From: Nitrospirota bacterium
Lineage (GTDB): Bacteria > Nitrospirota > Thermodesulfovibrionia > Thermodesulfovibrionales > UBA1546
Direction: 5' to 3'
Length of the DNA stretch: 64,000 bases
Assembly (NCBI GenBank): GCA_009773185.1
Contig: WPIF01000008.1
Coordinates: 79,235-143,234 of the forward strand
Each line of letters starts with the position of its first letter. Position 1 is the stretch's first letter. The notes beneath the pieces were generated by a model. The model did not search any database, had not been told where the DNA came from, and saw only the letters and a program-made list of their open reading frames with translations. Positions 15,799 through 23,710 of this stretch are shown here, piece by piece. Made by a program: the position numbers and the translations under genes.

Positions 15799-17021
15799 TG
15801 CTCATAGTCCAGAAATACGGAGGCACATCTGTTGCCAATGTTGAAAGGATAAAGAATGTCGCAGCTCGTGTTGCAAGGACCGCAAAAGAAGGGCACAGGG
15901 TTGTGGTTGTTGTCTCTGCAATGTCAGGCGAGACAGACAAGCTGATAAACCTTGCGCATCAGGCATCGTTAAACCCCAATGAAAGGGAGATGGACATGCT
16001 CCTTTCTTCAGGCGAAAGAGTCACCAGCGCTCTCACAGCAATGGCTATCGAAGACCTTGGATGCAAGGCCATGGCGCTTACAGGAAGGCAGATGGGGATA
16101 ATAACGGATGATGTCCATACAAAGGCAAGGATAGCAAAAATTACAGGCGACAGGGCAAAAAAGGCCCTTGATGACGGTTATATTATCGTTGTTGCAGGTT
16201 TTCAGGGCATTACAGAAAATCAGGATGTCACAACGCTCGGCAGGGGAGGCTCTGACCTTTCAGCAGTTGCGATTGCAGCAGCCCTTAATGCAGACCTCTG
16301 CGAGATTTATACTGACGTTGACGGTGTTTATACAACTGACCCTAATATAGTTCCTGAGGCCAGGAAGCTTAAAAAGATCTCCTATGAAGAGATGCTTGAG
16401 CTTGCAAGCCTTGGCGCAAAGGTATTGCAGACAAGGTCTGTTGAATTTGCCATGAAATATAATGTCCCGACTGTTGTGCGGTCAAGCTTTAATGATAATC
16501 CGGGAACACTTGTTGTCAAGGAGGATAAGGACATGGAAAATGTCGTTGTATCAGGAGTTGCCTATGATAAAAACCAGGTGAAGCTTACTCTTCTGTCTGT
16601 CCCTGATAAGCCGGGGATTGCAGCAAAGATATTCAATGCAATTGCAAATGCAAATGTTGTTGTTGACATGATTGTCCAGAACGTAAGCAGCGACGGCAAG
16701 GCAGCAGACATATCATTCACAGTGCCGAAGACAGACAGCAAAAAGGCGCTGAAGATTACAGAGGAAATTGCAAAGGAGCTTGGCGCAAAGAGCGTTGCCT
16801 TAAGAGACGATATTGCAAAGATATCTATTGTAGGCGTAGGCATGAGGACCCATTCAGGAGTTGCGGCAAAGATGTTCGAGACACTTTCAAGGCATGGAGT
16901 CAACATATTGATGATAAGCACATCAGAGATAAAAGTCTCGTGCGTGATTGATTCAAAATATACAGAGCTTGCAGTCAGGGTCCTGCATGATGTATTCGGA
17001 CTGGAGGAGGCAAGGGCATAA
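15798..17021 (+). CDS. lysC: Aspartate kinase
   Basis: This 407-residue monofunctional aspartokinase starts on the apgM stop (TAATG). The N-terminal kinase domain shows [39 protein letters not shown] and [24 protein letters not shown]. Two ACT domains form the C-terminal regulatory part (about residues 265-400). It catalyses the first step of lysine, threonine and methionine synthesis. Its ACT domains suggest feedback control by lysine and/or threonine. Confidence 0.97.
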   Translation: MLIVQKYGGTSVANVERIKNVAARVARTAKEGHRVVVVVSAMSGETDKLINLAHQASLNPNEREMDMLLSSGERVTSALTAMAIEDLGCKAMALTGRQMGIITDDVHTKARIAKITGDRAKKALDDGYIIVVAGFQGITENQDVTTLGRGGSDLSAVAIAAALNADLCEIYTDVDGVYTTDPNIVPEARKLKKISYEEMLELASLGAKVLQTRSVEFAMKYNVPTVVRSSFNDNPGTLVVKEDKDMENVVVSGVAYDKNQVKLTLLSVPDKPGIAAKIFNAIANANVVVDMIVQNVSSDGKAADISFTVPKTDSKKALKITEEIAKELGAKSVALRDDIAKISIVGVGMRTHSGVAAKMFETLSRHGVNILMISTSEIKVSCVIDSKYTELAVRVLHDVFGLEEARA

Positions 17022-17929
17022 TGAGCATTCTTGACTGCATAGGCAATACCCCTTTAGCAAGGCTCGACAAGATTAATCCGAACCCCAAAGTAAAAATACT
17101 GGCCAAGCTCGAAGGAAACAATCCCGGCGGTTCCGTAAAAGACAGGATTGCTTATTATATGGTTCAGGAAGCTGAAAAATCAGGCAGGCTCAAAAATGGC
17201 GCAACCATACTTGAGGCTACTTCCGGCAATACAGGGATCGGCCTTGCAATGGTCGGCACTGCAAAGGGTTATAAAGTTAAACTCGTTATGCCTGAGTGTG
17301 TGAGCATGGAAAGAAGAAAAGTCCTTGAGGCATTCGGAGCAGAGCTTGTCTTAAGCCCGGGGAATCAGGGGACAGACGGCGCAATAAGGCTTTGCCATAA
17401 GATATATGATGAAGACAATAGCGGATATTTCATGCCGAACCAGTTTGACAACGAGGCAAACATAAAGGCCCATTATGAGACAACAGGCAGAGAGATTTAC
17501 GAGCAGACAAAAGGCGAAGTCAGTGTCTTTATTGCAGGAATGGGCACGACAGGCACCTTGATGGGTGCAGGCAGGAGGCTCAAGGAATATAACAGCAATA
17601 TAAAGATTATAGGCATCGAGCCTTACCTGGGCCACAGGATACAGGGGCTTAAGAACATGAAGGAATCCATAGTGCCGAAGATATTCAATCCCTCAGCCCT
17701 TGATGAAAAGGTGAATGTGAATGATGATGATGCCTTCAACACAACAAGGCTTCTGGCTATGGAAGAAGGGCTTTTTGTGGGCATGTCCAGCGGCGCTGCA
17801 ATGTGGGCTGCGATTAAGCAGGCTAAAGAGATGAAGGAAGGGACGATTGTTGTTATTCTGCCTGACAGGGGAGACCGCTATCTGAGCACCGCCTTATTCA
17901 CCTCTGTTTGCGCCAAATGCCCGCCGTAG
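17021..17929 (+). CDS. cysM: Cysteine synthase (CysK/CysM family)
   Basis: This 302-residue PLP enzyme starts on the lysC stop (TAATG). The PLP-lysine motif is NPGGSVKDRIAYYM, followed by ATSGNTGIGLAM and the phosphate loop GMGTTGTLMGAG. The C-terminal part (GLKNMKESIVPKIFNP) resembles CysM-type enzymes more than E. coli CysK. It makes cysteine from O-acetyl- or O-phosphoserine. With the JAMM peptidase and the MoaD-like carrier nearby, a protein-thiocarboxylate sulfur donor (CysO/CysM style) is possible. The donor cannot be decided from sequence. Confidence 0.9.
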   Translation: MSILDCIGNTPLARLDKINPNPKVKILAKLEGNNPGGSVKDRIAYYMVQEAEKSGRLKNGATILEATSGNTGIGLAMVGTAKGYKVKLVMPECVSMERRKVLEAFGAELVLSPGNQGTDGAIRLCHKIYDEDNSGYFMPNQFDNEANIKAHYETTGREIYEQTKGEVSVFIAGMGTTGTLMGAGRRLKEYNSNIKIIGIEPYLGHRIQGLKNMKESIVPKIFNPSALDEKVNVNDDDAFNTTRLLAMEEGLFVGMSSGAAMWAAIKQAKEMKEGTIVVILPDRGDRYLSTALFTSVCAKCPP

Positions 17930-18026
17930 AGGGATTTAGGGAATAGGGGAGAGGGCGATATAGTTTTTTCTGTAGGATAATATGGAAAATGTCCCTATGT
18001 TTTTGTTTTAACTCCTATGTTTTAAC

Positions 18027-18716
18027 TTATTGCAGGTATTTATCCGTAAAAGATGCAGCAGATGTCAGTAAATCATTTAATTTTTTAGCCAACCACTTTC
18101 TTCTCGTGCTAGTGGTATTTATATCGATAACGATGCCTTTTTCCCATAATGTCTGGTTGTGCTTATCACCGCCAAGGTAATAGTGGCGATTAGGAAGAAT
18201 GCGGTGTACTAAGATATTTCTAATCTCATTCCACTCTGTAAACTCTGGTGTGTTGATCACTTGCTGAAGAATATTTGCGATATCTTCATGTTTGAAGGAT
18301 GATTGAAATTTTTCTGCCGTACGAATAGGTTTTACTTTTTGAAAGTCGGTTGCTGTTGTAAATGGGAAATCTACGTTTTTTATCATAGAAGCAATCGCAA
18401 AAATTCCATAGTAGAAGGATTCTATTGCAGCGAGTCCTGTTATAAAAAAGCCAAACAATTCTCTTTCTTGCAAATAAACATTGGCGTGAGAAGGATCAGC
18501 ACTCCCTTGTCGGACATATTGGGTATAATTCAAATCATGTTCAGTACAAGAAAGAAAGCGATATGCGACTGCATTCCAAGCTCCTGCACATTGTTTCCAC
18601 AACATAAGGTTAGAATCTTTTCTTTGAGAATAACGAGAATGTATGATTTCATAGGGAGCGACAGGGAAATCATCTGGCATTGGAAGTAATAATGAAGAAA
18701 TGATTTGTTTAGACAT
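18027..18716 (-). CDS. HEPN-like protein with RNxxxH motif
   Basis: This 229-residue, mostly helical protein has the segment TEWNEIRNILVHRILPNR. Its R-N-x3-H fits the Rx4-6H signature of HEPN ribonuclease-type domains (for example Cthe_2314-like). A hydrophobic helix lies around FGFFITGLAAIESFYYGIFAIAS. No nucleotidyltransferase partner adjoins it. The gene is transcribed alone from a strong promoter of the island type (18757-18785). It could be an RNA-targeting defence or toxin protein. The family call is by motif only. Confidence 0.6.
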   Translation of the reverse strand: MSKQIISSLLLPMPDDFPVAPYEIIHSRYSQRKDSNLMLWKQCAGAWNAVAYRFLSCTEHDLNYTQYVRQGSADPSHANVYLQERELFGFFITGLAAIESFYYGIFAIASMIKNVDFPFTTATDFQKVKPIRTAEKFQSSFKHEDIANILQQVINTPEFTEWNEIRNILVHRILPNRHYYLGGDKHNQTLWEKGIVIDINTTSTRRKWLAKKLNDLLTSAASFTDKYLQ

Positions 18717-18756
18717 TTAATTTTTTCCGATTCATATACGTATTGCTTTCTCGCCT

Positions 18757-18785
18757 ACTATAATCAAACCCCTCATCCCTGTCAA
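18757..18785 (-). promoter_or_regulatory. Island promoter 1 (TTGACA-17-TATAGT)
   Basis: On the minus strand, TTGACA (18785-18780) is followed by 17 bases and TATAGT (18762-18757), about 40 bases before the HEPN-like gene. The spacer ends in GGTTTGAT, as in the other copies. Confidence 0.8.
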
Positions 18786-18834
18786 TGGGATTTTAAAAAT
18801 CCTTCTATAAAGCTCGCTATAATGCAACGCTTTT

Positions 18835-18878
18835 GGCGGAAAAGACGCCCATCATATTTCGATGTGTCTTTTCCGCCA
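18835..18878. terminator. Perfect 12-bp hairpin
   Basis: GGCGGAAAAGAC (18835-18846) and GTCTTTTCCGCC (18867-18878) are exact complements around a 20-base loop. It lies between the small gene ending at 18930 and promoter 1, so it may end transcription of the 18930-19742 unit. No clear T-run follows. Confidence 0.55.
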
Positions 18879-18929
18879 GCTTATCTGCTGGAACAGCACT
18901 TAAAAATATATAAGCCTATCCAGATGTTG

Positions 18930-19136
18930 TTACTCCTTATCGTGAGTATCATCAGATGGAACACCGGAACCACCTGTGGGAGGAACCTCATCATCTAAAG
19001 TTCCATGCGTTGGAATATTTCCAAAGGTATTTAAATCATTAGGTAGAGGTTTATAGCCCTTTTTTTTAGCAATAGGCTGATTTCCTTCAAGGCACATAGA
19101 AGAATTTTTCTTTATTTGTTTCTTATCCTCTGGCAT
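18930..19136 (-). CDS. Small polar protein paired with DUF6338 gene
   Basis: This 68-residue hydrophilic protein is rich in Lys, Pro, Gly and Asp, with KKKGYKPLPNDLNTFGNIP and a flexible tail (VPPTGGSGVPSDD). The start is preceded by GGAGGATC on the minus strand. It follows the membrane DUF6338-like gene by 18 bases and is likely its partner. It has no predicted membrane segment and looks largely disordered. The function is unknown. Confidence 0.65.
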   Translation of the reverse strand: MPEDKKQIKKNSSMCLEGNQPIAKKKGYKPLPNDLNTFGNIPTHGTLDDEVPPTGGSGVPSDDTHDKE

Positions 19137-19154
19137 TGTGATCCTCCTATCAAT

Positions 19155-19742
19155 TTAATGAAACAATTCGACTGAAACAATATCATCACCCAAGATGATA
19201 ATCCCTTCAGATCTATCAATTGGTTTTAAGAATCCTCCTTTCTCGTCTAGTTTCCAAACCTGTTCTAAGTATATTTGTTCTTTTGCAGGGAACGAAGACG
19301 TAAATGACTTAGTATCATACTTACCGCCAATTCTTTTTCCATTTTTAAGATGCACAATTATCCAATATGCCTCCTTCTTGCCAAAAATGTAGTCCCAAGG
19401 CTTTTGAATTGGATGTATGATATGTTTTGCTACAAAATTCCAAGTCGATATTTTGACAAAAAGGATTGGCCAAATAACCGGAAAAACAAACATTATGATA
19501 AAGATAGAAACAAAATACCAAGCTTTGTGGTTTGTATAAAACGAATTTAAATGAATAAGAGAGATTAGCCATGATAAAGCAGCAAAATTAAAGGCACTAT
19601 ATGCAATAGCCTCAAAAGTATCTTTTGAAAAATCTCTGCGCTCACCTGGAAGCAACAGCCCATAAATTTTCATTGAAATAAAACCCGGCACAAAAAAAAC
19701 GAGGAATAACTTTAACTTATCAATTTCAAAAATGTTCATCAA
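19155..19742 (-). CDS. DUF6338-like membrane protein
   Basis: This 195-residue protein has an N-terminal pattern LFLVFFVPGFISMKIYGLLLPGERRDF, two or three membrane segments, and a soluble C-terminal part (YWIIVHLKNGKRIGGKYD ... EGIIILGDDIVSVELF), matching my recollection of DUF6338. AAGGAGG precedes the start. It is transcribed with the 68-residue gene from promoter 2. The function is unknown. Confidence 0.7.
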   Translation of the reverse strand: MMNIFEIDKLKLFLVFFVPGFISMKIYGLLLPGERRDFSKDTFEAIAYSAFNFAALSWLISLIHLNSFYTNHKAWYFVSIFIIMFVFPVIWPILFVKISTWNFVAKHIIHPIQKPWDYIFGKKEAYWIIVHLKNGKRIGGKYDTKSFTSSFPAKEQIYLEQVWKLDEKGGFLKPIDRSEGIIILGDDIVSVELFH

Positions 19743-19832
19743 AAACCTCCTTAATTTTGTACTAAGCGGATAACTCGTTCATAGACTTAATACAAACATC
19801 TCAACTCCGCCTAAAAGCCCATTTTCTCGCTT

Positions 19833-19861
19833 ACTATAATCAAACCCCTCATCCCTGTCAA
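19833..19861 (-). promoter_or_regulatory. Island promoter 2 with conserved leader box
   Basis: TTGACA (19861-19856), 17 bases, TATAGT (19838-19833) on the minus strand. It is identical to promoter 1 over 28 of its bases. The transcript leader carries a GTTATCCGCTTAGTAC box (19762-19782 region) shared with promoters 4, 5 and 6. Confidence 0.8.
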
Positions 19862-19881
19862 TAACAAGAAAACTATGCATC

Positions 19882-20901
19882 TCACTTTGAAACAAGTTTC
19901 TTGCCTATGTAAGCAGCTTGACTTATACCGGTCAGGGCCAATATTGATGAATCAACCGTTGGCAGAGAAACTTCAATTGAAGGATCGAGGTATAGCCACA
20001 TCCGGTAAAAGTTTAACAAATAAATCAATGCGCCAATCAATGTCCATGAGAACATCTGCAGGTCGCCTAAATCAATCACTTTCTTGTCATCAGTTATTAA
20101 ATCAAGCAGTAACGGCTTAGAAGCCTTAGATTTTGTTATAGCTCCTGAAGTTACCTGTGAAGCTGTAATTGCCTTTGCTCCTACGAAAGAGCCTGTGCTG
20201 ATGCCCATTAATATCCCAAGGTTTTCGGGGATATTGATTATTGAAGCAAAAGACAATATGTCCGTACCGGCAAAATATCTCTGAAAAAATAAGGTTACAT
20301 AAGAAAAAATGCCGATAAAAATCCACATAGCCATCTGAAACTTTGAATTGCTGTATCTATTGTCCTGCCCTACGAAAAGTCCGCCACCTGCTGACTTTAA
20401 TGCTCCGCTTACTGCCACTAATAGTATCAATGTTAAAGAAATGCCAAATGCCATGCTCATGAGTTTTACTCTCTTGGGCGTTTTTATTTTTTTCAGAGTT
20501 ATTGAGTTAATCGCTATCTTATTTCCAGTATCAGCATATTTGATTGTTATGAAATCTTCGTCCGTCTTAAGCGAGGCAGGGTAAATCGTTCTATCACCGG
20601 CAGTAATTGCAGTAGTCGGTCCCAGTTTTATTCTGTAACTATTTGGCAGATTTTTTAGTGTAACAACGTATTCTTTTAAGTCGGTCTCTATAGCAGGAGT
20701 TTTCGATGCAATGTTCTCTGAAGGTGAAGAAGTTTTTTCCTTATTGAATGTCTCAACCTTTGTTACCAAGCCTGTAATTGCTCTTTCATCTGATATTGTT
20801 TTATCAGATGCAGTTTCAGCCAGAACAGTGTTTGAATAAATAAGAATTAATAACAATAGTCCCCAGCGACAGAACGACAGCCTTAATTTTGTCCTGTTCA
20901 T
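19882..20901 (-). CDS. Exported membrane protein with internal duplication
   Basis: I chose ATG 20901 (MNRTKLRLSFCRWG) because AAAGGGGGG lies just upstream; a longer frame to 20958 has no ribosome site. The 339-residue protein has a signal peptide, a periplasmic domain of about 100 residues, then about five membrane helices. The two halves of the membrane part repeat each other: FQMAMWIFIGIFSYV with NLGILMGISTGSFVGAKAI, and LQMFSWTLIGALIYL with SSILALTGISQAAYIGKKLV. I do not recognise the family. It follows a small gene and a lipoprotein gene in the same direction and is probably in one operon with them. Confidence 0.7.
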   Translation of the reverse strand: MNRTKLRLSFCRWGLLLLILIYSNTVLAETASDKTISDERAITGLVTKVETFNKEKTSSPSENIASKTPAIETDLKEYVVTLKNLPNSYRIKLGPTTAITAGDRTIYPASLKTDEDFITIKYADTGNKIAINSITLKKIKTPKRVKLMSMAFGISLTLILLVAVSGALKSAGGGLFVGQDNRYSNSKFQMAMWIFIGIFSYVTLFFQRYFAGTDILSFASIINIPENLGILMGISTGSFVGAKAITASQVTSGAITKSKASKPLLLDLITDDKKVIDLGDLQMFSWTLIGALIYLLNFYRMWLYLDPSIEVSLPTVDSSILALTGISQAAYIGKKLVSK

Positions 20902-20961
20902 ATTCCCCCCTTTCTCAATTAACCTGTCAAATGCAGGTAATATTTTAACTTGAATCACTGA

Positions 20962-21300
20962 TTACAATAACGGGAACCCTATCTCTGAGTTCACAAAATC
21001 CTTTACAATTTTAAGTGCAGCATTTATCGCTGCCTGAACCGCAACAGCAGTCATGCCTTCGGCTGCAGTCAAAACAGCAGCAGTTGCGACTTTCTGCTGA
21101 TTGAGAAGAATCTTTGCTTCCGCCTTGCCGATTTCCTGTTTTGCAGACCCTTCAATAATCATGCGTAGCGTAATAGCCAGCTTCTCACTTTCTGCTTTAA
21201 GGTACTGCTTGACCAATATGAATTTACTTCCGAAAGTGGTCCTGGCTGCCTCAAACATTGCATCGCCGAGATTATCTAAAGTTACATTGTCTTTTGTCAT
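20962..21300 (-). CDS. Small helical protein, unknown
   Basis: This 112-residue protein is almost entirely helical (AMFEAARTTFGSKFILVKQYLKAESEKLAI, then Ala-rich VATAAVLTAAEGMTAVAVQAAINAAL), with no signal peptide. GGAGG precedes its start. It lies between a lipoprotein gene and the duplicated membrane protein. A coiled-coil or membrane-associated role is possible. No family is recognised. Confidence 0.6.
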   Translation of the reverse strand: MTKDNVTLDNLGDAMFEAARTTFGSKFILVKQYLKAESEKLAITLRMIIEGSAKQEIGKAEAKILLNQQKVATAAVLTAAEGMTAVAVQAAINAALKIVKDFVNSEIGFPLL

Positions 21301-21314
21301 GATGCCTCCCTCTA

Positions 21315-21830
21315 TTACTTGTTTTGCTCTAAGCCTTGCTTCTTTGCCAACTCAAGGCTCAACGCTGCTGAAATAGTTTGATTAATATTGCGACGACTTA
21401 TATCTAAGGCCATAGGAGAAGGGCCTTTCTCCTTGCCATCTGCTATGCAATGCATATCCCTTAGGCTATTACCTTCATCCGAGCATTTTCCTTCTCCTAA
21501 TATTACAAGTCGGATTTTTTTCACAAGAGAAATTGTCTTATCATTCTTAGGTATAGAATTAACCCTAAACTCAAGGCGACGAAGTTGTTGGTCGATATCG
21601 TCATAAAAATCTTTATGTTTATCAAAAGCTGCGTCTGCTGTGCCAGCTTTCTTTATCAGGGCGGCTACGAAATCGTCAGTCTTTTGTTGTATGGCTGTAA
21701 GGCTCTTATCGGTAGCCTCATCATAGTCTGAGATGAGCCTTACTCCAACACAGCTTGATAGAACCAAGACCACCAGAATGACGCTGAGAAGTGAGATGAG
21801 GCGTCTTTGCTGTACTGTCGTTTTGTCCAT
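21315..21830 (-). CDS. Lipoprotein, unknown
   Basis: This 171-residue protein has a lipobox VLSSC (Cys27 or nearby) after a hydrophobic signal. The mature part is helical (DYDEATDKSLTAIQQKTDDFVAALIKK) with three further cysteines around GKCSDEGNSLRDMHC. AAGGGAGG precedes the start. It appears to be the first gene of a three-gene unit (lipoprotein, helical protein, duplicated membrane protein). Confidence 0.7.
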   Translation of the reverse strand: MDKTTVQQRRLISLLSVILVVLVLSSCVGVRLISDYDEATDKSLTAIQQKTDDFVAALIKKAGTADAAFDKHKDFYDDIDQQLRRLEFRVNSIPKNDKTISLVKKIRLVILGEGKCSDEGNSLRDMHCIADGKEKGPSPMALDISRRNINQTISAALSLELAKKQGLEQNK

Positions 21831-21924
21831 TAACTCCTCCCTTTTTTAAATTTTTCTAATCAGGCAACTTTTTGCCCCTTGAATAGAGAAAATCAATAAT
21901 CTTGCTCTACCTGCTGGTTGCTGT

Positions 21925-22539
21925 TCATTGAGCTTGAAATTGTTTTCGTAGTTCCTCAATTTTTACGTCTGGAAAGTCTTGAATGTATTCGATGATGTTT
22001 TTCCACCAAGGGTGAAACCCATATCCCCCGTTAATCATCTCTTCGATGGCCTCCTCCTTGGTCCATTTATCGTAAATGACGCGGTACATCGAGGACATCA
22101 AACCAGTCCGATCAGCGCCAGCCTGACAATGAATGAGAAAAGGCCCATTTTCTTTGTGTGAGAGAATCTTCATCACCTTGATCACGTCTTCGTCCTCAGG
22201 ATGCCACGCCTTGACGTGCAATCGCTCATCTGGCAAAGCCGTTGAGCACATTTTTTCATAATTGTCAGAATGAAATGATCTCAGATTAATGACCGTTTTT
22301 ATTTTCATCACATCACAAAGTTGTTTCATTCCCTCTTCAGTTGGTTGCGCACTTCTGTAAATATTATTGTTTATCTTGTAGAAATTGGGAACATTGCAAG
22401 TATTCTTCATTTGAGTAGCCCATTTTTCAGGACGTTGGCCAATCGTTGAGGTTGTTTTACACGTCACACAAGCTGACAAAAGAAACACAATTGCCAAAAT
22501 AAATAGTACAAGGTAATTTCTCAATGTTGGTCTTCTCAT
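21925..22539 (-). CDS. Lipoprotein dual-specificity/tyrosine phosphatase
   Basis: This 204-residue protein has a lipobox LLSAC. The phosphatase domain contains the P-loop HCQAGADRTG, a complete HCx5R signature with catalytic Cys and Arg, and the upstream NNNIYRSAQPTEEGM and TVINLRSF segments typical of DSP/PTP-like bacterial enzymes. A general-acid Asp is plausible at HPEDEDV. It would act at the cell envelope. The substrate is unknown. It lies between the patatin gene and the lipoprotein unit. Confidence 0.85.
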   Translation of the reverse strand: MRRPTLRNYLVLFILAIVFLLSACVTCKTTSTIGQRPEKWATQMKNTCNVPNFYKINNNIYRSAQPTEEGMKQLCDVMKIKTVINLRSFHSDNYEKMCSTALPDERLHVKAWHPEDEDVIKVMKILSHKENGPFLIHCQAGADRTGLMSSMYRVIYDKWTKEEAIEEMINGGYGFHPWWKNIIEYIQDFPDVKIEELRKQFQAQ

Positions 22540-22584
22540 ATTCTCTCCTTTTTATCAGTAAATGGAAAAATCAAAATTCGGCTT

Positions 22585-22613
22585 ACTATAATCAATCCTC
22601 CTTTCCCCTCTCA
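22585..22613 (-). promoter_or_regulatory. Island promoter 3, weak -35
   Basis: The -10 half is conserved (TTGATTATAGTAAGCC on the minus strand, TATAGT at 22590-22585), but the -35 position holds TGAGAG. It lies about 46 bases before the phosphatase gene and overlaps the patatin stop. Confidence 0.5.
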
Positions 22614-23663
22614 TTCCCCCGGTCTATTAACAACCTTATTCTTAGGGTTGTCGTACCATTGAAAATACGTCAGTGTATTTTCTCTGCCTGATTGGACCAA
22701 TGCCTCTTTAGTCTTATCATCAAGGTCAAACTGCGTTGTTTTTACTCCCAGCGTGTCTATGTAAATAGTCCTCTGCCAGTCATCGCTGTGAAGGTGCTGG
22801 TTTGTCTGAGCCTCCATGATGGTTTCAATCAACCCCCATGTATAATCAAAAAAGTTATCAATCTTGTACACAGGCGGTTCTGAATGGTTCCTGAACATAT
22901 TTATCTCTTCCTTTGAATCAAGCCTGAATCCGAGGGTTTCTTTGTTATAGACATACGGGCTTATATTGTTGCCCCATGATTTTAATCCAAAGTTGGTTTT
23001 CTGGTAGTATTCCGGCAGCAGGGAGTTTTTGCTAAGGTCGGCGTCATCGATATATTTTTTCCTGTCGAAGAGCTTTACAGGATAATTATCAAGGACTCCT
23101 CCGTCAACATAGATGTCGCCTCTTACGCTTTTTACAGCTGAGAAGAATAGGGGGATTGACATCGAAATCCTGACTGCATCTGCAACAGAAGTGCGGGGTG
23201 TATGCTCATAGGAAAATATGGATGAGAAACGGGTTGAAAGGTTGGTGCCGACAATGTAAAGGTCTCTGAAGCCTTTTTTACTTTTCTGGTCATTAAGGTC
23301 TCTGAATGTTGCTTCTTTGTTACCTGTTTTCTGCGCAATAAGTTCAGCTATCCAGTTTCTGAAAAACTCGCCTTTGTACCATCCAAAACTTTCTATTAAT
23401 CGCGCAGTGTCTCTTATATAGCCCCATGAATCATCAAGGAACTTTTCGAAATCCAGGTCACTGAGGATTTGCTTTATATCCTGATTCGAATAGTTCAATG
23501 CGAATAAAACAGCATTGATTGCTCCTGCCGATGTTCCGCCTGCTCTTTTTATCCTGTGCAGTATTCCCTTTTTATCCAGTTCCTCCATTGCCCCTGTATA
23601 GGCGATTCCCTTAACCCCGCCGCCTTCAAAGATTAAATTCTTAAACGGATAAATCAAATTCAC
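22611..23663 (-). CDS. Patatin-like phospholipase
   Basis: This 350-residue protein has all patatin elements: the oxyanion stretch FEGGGVKGIAYTGAM, the nucleophile elbow GGTSAGAIN (GxSxG) and the catalytic Asp in YVDGGVLDNYP. No signal peptide is present, so it is cytoplasmic or a secretion substrate. Patatins hydrolyse acyl lipids and appear both as toxins and in defence systems. It lies in the minus-strand island between two lipid- or envelope-related genes and a radical SAM gene. Confidence 0.93.
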   Translation of the reverse strand: MNLIYPFKNLIFEGGGVKGIAYTGAMEELDKKGILHRIKRAGGTSAGAINAVLFALNYSNQDIKQILSDLDFEKFLDDSWGYIRDTARLIESFGWYKGEFFRNWIAELIAQKTGNKEATFRDLNDQKSKKGFRDLYIVGTNLSTRFSSIFSYEHTPRTSVADAVRISMSIPLFFSAVKSVRGDIYVDGGVLDNYPVKLFDRKKYIDDADLSKNSLLPEYYQKTNFGLKSWGNNISPYVYNKETLGFRLDSKEEINMFRNHSEPPVYKIDNFFDYTWGLIETIMEAQTNQHLHSDDWQRTIYIDTLGVKTTQFDLDDKTKEALVQSGRENTLTYFQWYDNPKNKVVNRPGE

Positions 23664-23710
23664 CTCTTTTTTGATGACTATGCTGAAAACCGTTTATTTT
23701 ATAAGTTGCC

